From assembly GCF_023078475.1 (NCBI RefSeq), contig NZ_CP095741.1, positions 2,108,001 through 2,172,000 of the forward strand: DNA of 64,000 nt, written 5' to 3'. The notes beneath the pieces are model-generated. The model searched no databases, had not been told where the DNA came from, and saw nothing but the letters and a program-made list of their open reading frames with translations. Positions within the stretch are counted from its first letter, which is position 1; every line of letters starts with the position of its first letter. A program made the position numbers and the translations under genes. Source of the stretch: Luteibacter aegosomaticola (GTDB taxonomy: Bacteria > Pseudomonadota > Gammaproteobacteria > Xanthomonadales > Rhodanobacteraceae). Shown piece by piece: positions 62,514-64,000 of the stretch.

Positions 62514-63599
62514 ATGACGACGATCGCAGATAACGCCACGTATGCCCGGGAAAATACCGCGGCCACCGGCATGCTTGGCCTCGCCGAGCGCGGCTGGTTG
62601 CCGGATGCCGTGTTGCGCATGGGCATCCGCGGCTTGTGCGCGGAACGGCTTGCGCACGAACGGCGTGGCGGCGGTGAGGTCACCGCCACGCGCTTCCATG
62701 CGTTGATCGATGAGCTGCGCCACAGCGAGGTCGCGCTGCATACCGACGCGGCCAATGGCCAGCATTACGAGCTGCCACCGGCATTCTTCACCCTCTGTCT
62801 TGGCAGCCGCCTGAAATATTCGAGTTGCTACTACCCGCGGCCGGGCATGAGCCTGGACGAGGCGGAAGAGGCGATGCTTGCGCTGTACGGTGAGCGCGCG
62901 GAGCTCGCCGATGGGCAATCGATCCTTGAGCTGGGCTGCGGCTGGGGTTCGCTCACGCTGTGGATGGCGCAGCGCTTTCCACGGGCCCGGATCACGGCGG
63001 TATCGAACTCCGCGCCGCAGCGGCGGCATATCGAGGCGCGTTGCGCGGCGTTGAACATCACCAACGTCCATGTCATCACCGCCGACGTGAACACGCTCGC
63101 CCTGCTCGAAGGGGACTTCGATCGCTGTGTGTCCGTGGAAATGTTCGAGCACATGCGCAACTACGCGACGCTGCTGGGCCGGATCAGCCACTGGTTGAAG
63201 CCGGGCGGCAAGCTGTTCGTGCATATCTTCGCCCACCGCACCCTGATGTATCCGTTCGATACCAATGGCGACAACGACTGGATGGCCCGGCACTTCTTCA
63301 CGGGCGGCCTGATGCCGGCGGCGGATACGCTGCTATGGTTCCAGGACGATCTGCGCATCGAGCGGCGCTGGCTGCTCGATGGCACGCACTACCAGCGGAC
63401 CGCGAACCACTGGCTGGCCCGGCAGGATAGCCAGCGCGACGCGGTGATGGCCGTGCTGGCCGAGGCCTACGGGTCCGCCGCAGGCCTGTGGTTCCAGCGC
63501 TGGCGCATGTTCTGGATGGCCTGCGCCGAGCTGTTTGGCTATGCCGGTGGCCAGGAGTGGCTCGTGGCGCACTATCGGTTCACCCGGCCAGTGCCGTAA
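62514..63599 (+). CDS. Second Cfa-like SAM-dependent methyltransferase
   Basis: The 361-residue protein has the Cfa-type SAM site ILELGCGWGSLTLWMAQRFP, plus LKYSSCYYPRPGMSLDEAEEAML and VEMFEHMRNYATLLGRISHWLKPGGKLFVHIFAHRTLMYPF. It is shorter than Cfa and lacks the N-terminal lipid domain in its usual form; residues ~1-70 are helical. It may methylate a different position or lipid than the first. It is the last gene of the series, followed by 156 bp before DUF427. Confidence 0.9.
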   Translation: MTTIADNATYARENTAATGMLGLAERGWLPDAVLRMGIRGLCAERLAHERRGGGEVTATRFHALIDELRHSEVALHTDAANGQHYELPPAFFTLCLGSRLKYSSCYYPRPGMSLDEAEEAMLALYGERAELADGQSILELGCGWGSLTLWMAQRFPRARITAVSNSAPQRRHIEARCAALNITNVHVITADVNTLALLEGDFDRCVSVEMFEHMRNYATLLGRISHWLKPGGKLFVHIFAHRTLMYPFDTNGDNDWMARHFFTGGLMPAADTLLWFQDDLRIERRWLLDGTHYQRTANHWLARQDSQRDAVMAVLAEAYGSAAGLWFQRWRMFWMACAELFGYAGGQEWLVAHYRFTRPVP

Positions 63600-63755
63600 A
63601 CCCCGGGGCAAAGGGGCTACGCATGGGACAGGAATGTCCAATCCTGCCATCTGTGCCTGCGAGACATTTCACCTTTTCCAGCCTGTTGGCTTGGCATGGG
63701 CGGCCGGCGGTCCCACGATCGTCTGTCTGTACCATCCGCAACGAAGGAGAGTGAC

Positions 63756-64000
63756 ATGTCCTCCCGTCCCGTCAGGATCCCCGGCCCCGACCACCCGATC
63801 ACCATCACGCCGGCCCAGGGCCGGGTGGTGGTGCGTTTTGGCGACCAGGTGATCGCCGATACACGCCATGCGCTGAGCCTGAAAGAGGCCAGCTACCCCG
63901 CGGTGCTCTACATCCCGCGTGGGGACGCCAGCATGGCCAGCCTCCGCCGCAGCGAGCACACCACCTGGTGTCCGTACAAGGGCGAGGCCTCGTATTACAG
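63756..64000 (+). CDS. DUF427 protein, N-terminal part (runs off the right edge)
   Basis: The first 81 residues (MSSRPVRIPGPDHPITITPA, then RVVVRFGDQVIADTRHALSLKEASYPAVLYIPRGD and SEHTTWCPYKGEASYY) match DUF427 proteins, small beta-strand proteins of unknown function with a conserved THCPYKG-type motif. A GAAGGAG site precedes ATG 63756. It follows the lipid cluster after 156 bp in which I see no terminator or promoter that I would claim. Confidence 0.85.
   Translation, partial: MSSRPVRIPGPDHPITITPAQGRVVVRFGDQVIADTRHALSLKEASYPAVLYIPRGDASMASLRRSEHTTWCPYKGEASYY

Overview
The window is a 64 kb stretch of high-GC chromosomal DNA. It most resembles a gammaproteobacterium of the Xanthomonadales, probably Rhodanobacteraceae (Luteibacter/Dyella-like). 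That assignment is inferred from gene order (rpoE-rseA-degP-lepA-lepB-DUF4845-rnc-era-recO), from the gene content and from the many GTAGGAGC-type REP elements; no rRNA or other marker was available. I see no IS element, prophage, CRISPR array or replication origin, so this is mainly a core chromosomal region with scattered palindromic repeats.

Layout. 1-3.3 kb: the start of a divergent lexA with a GTAC-N4-GTAC operator, a small coiled-coil membrane protein, an MFS transporter, a HAD phosphatase and a DeoR regulator. 3.3-7.3 kb: PEP synthase ppsA, divergent from its regulator ppsR, then a DUF1249 gene. 7.3-7.7 kb: a tRNA-Ala/Glu/Asp operon with a clear promoter and terminator. 7.9-10.6 kb: a CPA2 cation/proton antiporter and an exported FKBP isomerase preceded by a sigma-E-like promoter. 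10.7-11.7 kb: a gene-free 965-bp imperfect palindrome made of two inverted ~415-bp units around a REP pair. The units keep hairpins at the same places with different stem sequences, and this is the most unusual structure in the window. 11.8-18.1 kb: slyX, a DUF2058 gene, a FadB/FadJ-like beta-oxidation enzyme and a c-di-GMP GGDEF-EAL protein with a small coupled partner. 18.2-26.7 kb: envelope stress (rpoE, rseA, degP) and then lepA, lepB, DUF4845, rnc, era, recO.

26.8-34.8 kb: a REC-Hpt protein, a YdbH-like/DUF1318 lipoprotein pair (probably intermembrane lipid transport), rlmD, a CYTH protein, nagZ, hpt, a methylthio-nucleoside phosphorylase and a cold-shock gene. 34.9-39.2 kb: three pilin-like genes, a Tat-exported glycosylasparaginase, cutC, a small molybdopterin-fold protein and a TonB-C-like protein. 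39.2-44.9 kb: a tightly overlapping ligase-associated DNA repair operon (exonuclease, ATP-dependent ligase, DEXH helicase, phosphoesterase). 45-50.1 kb: an MsbA-like ABC exporter, a His-rich exported peptide, a second TonB-C-like protein, a FetAB-type ABC pair and YigZ.

50.1-56.6 kb: two further ECF sigma/anti-sigma pairs, a VWA-domain protein and a membrane diguanylate cyclase. 56.7-63.6 kb: a lipid-modification cluster (desaturase, COG2907 flavoprotein, DUF1365, Cfa, DUF1295, second Cfa-like methyltransferase) divergent from an ECF sigma gene. The window ends inside a DUF427 gene.

A recurring theme is the REP family. Copies form inverted pairs between genes, supply the TAG stop codon of three genes (DeoR, degP, fetB-like), and lie in frame inside two coding regions (the DNA ligase and an anti-sigma-like protein).
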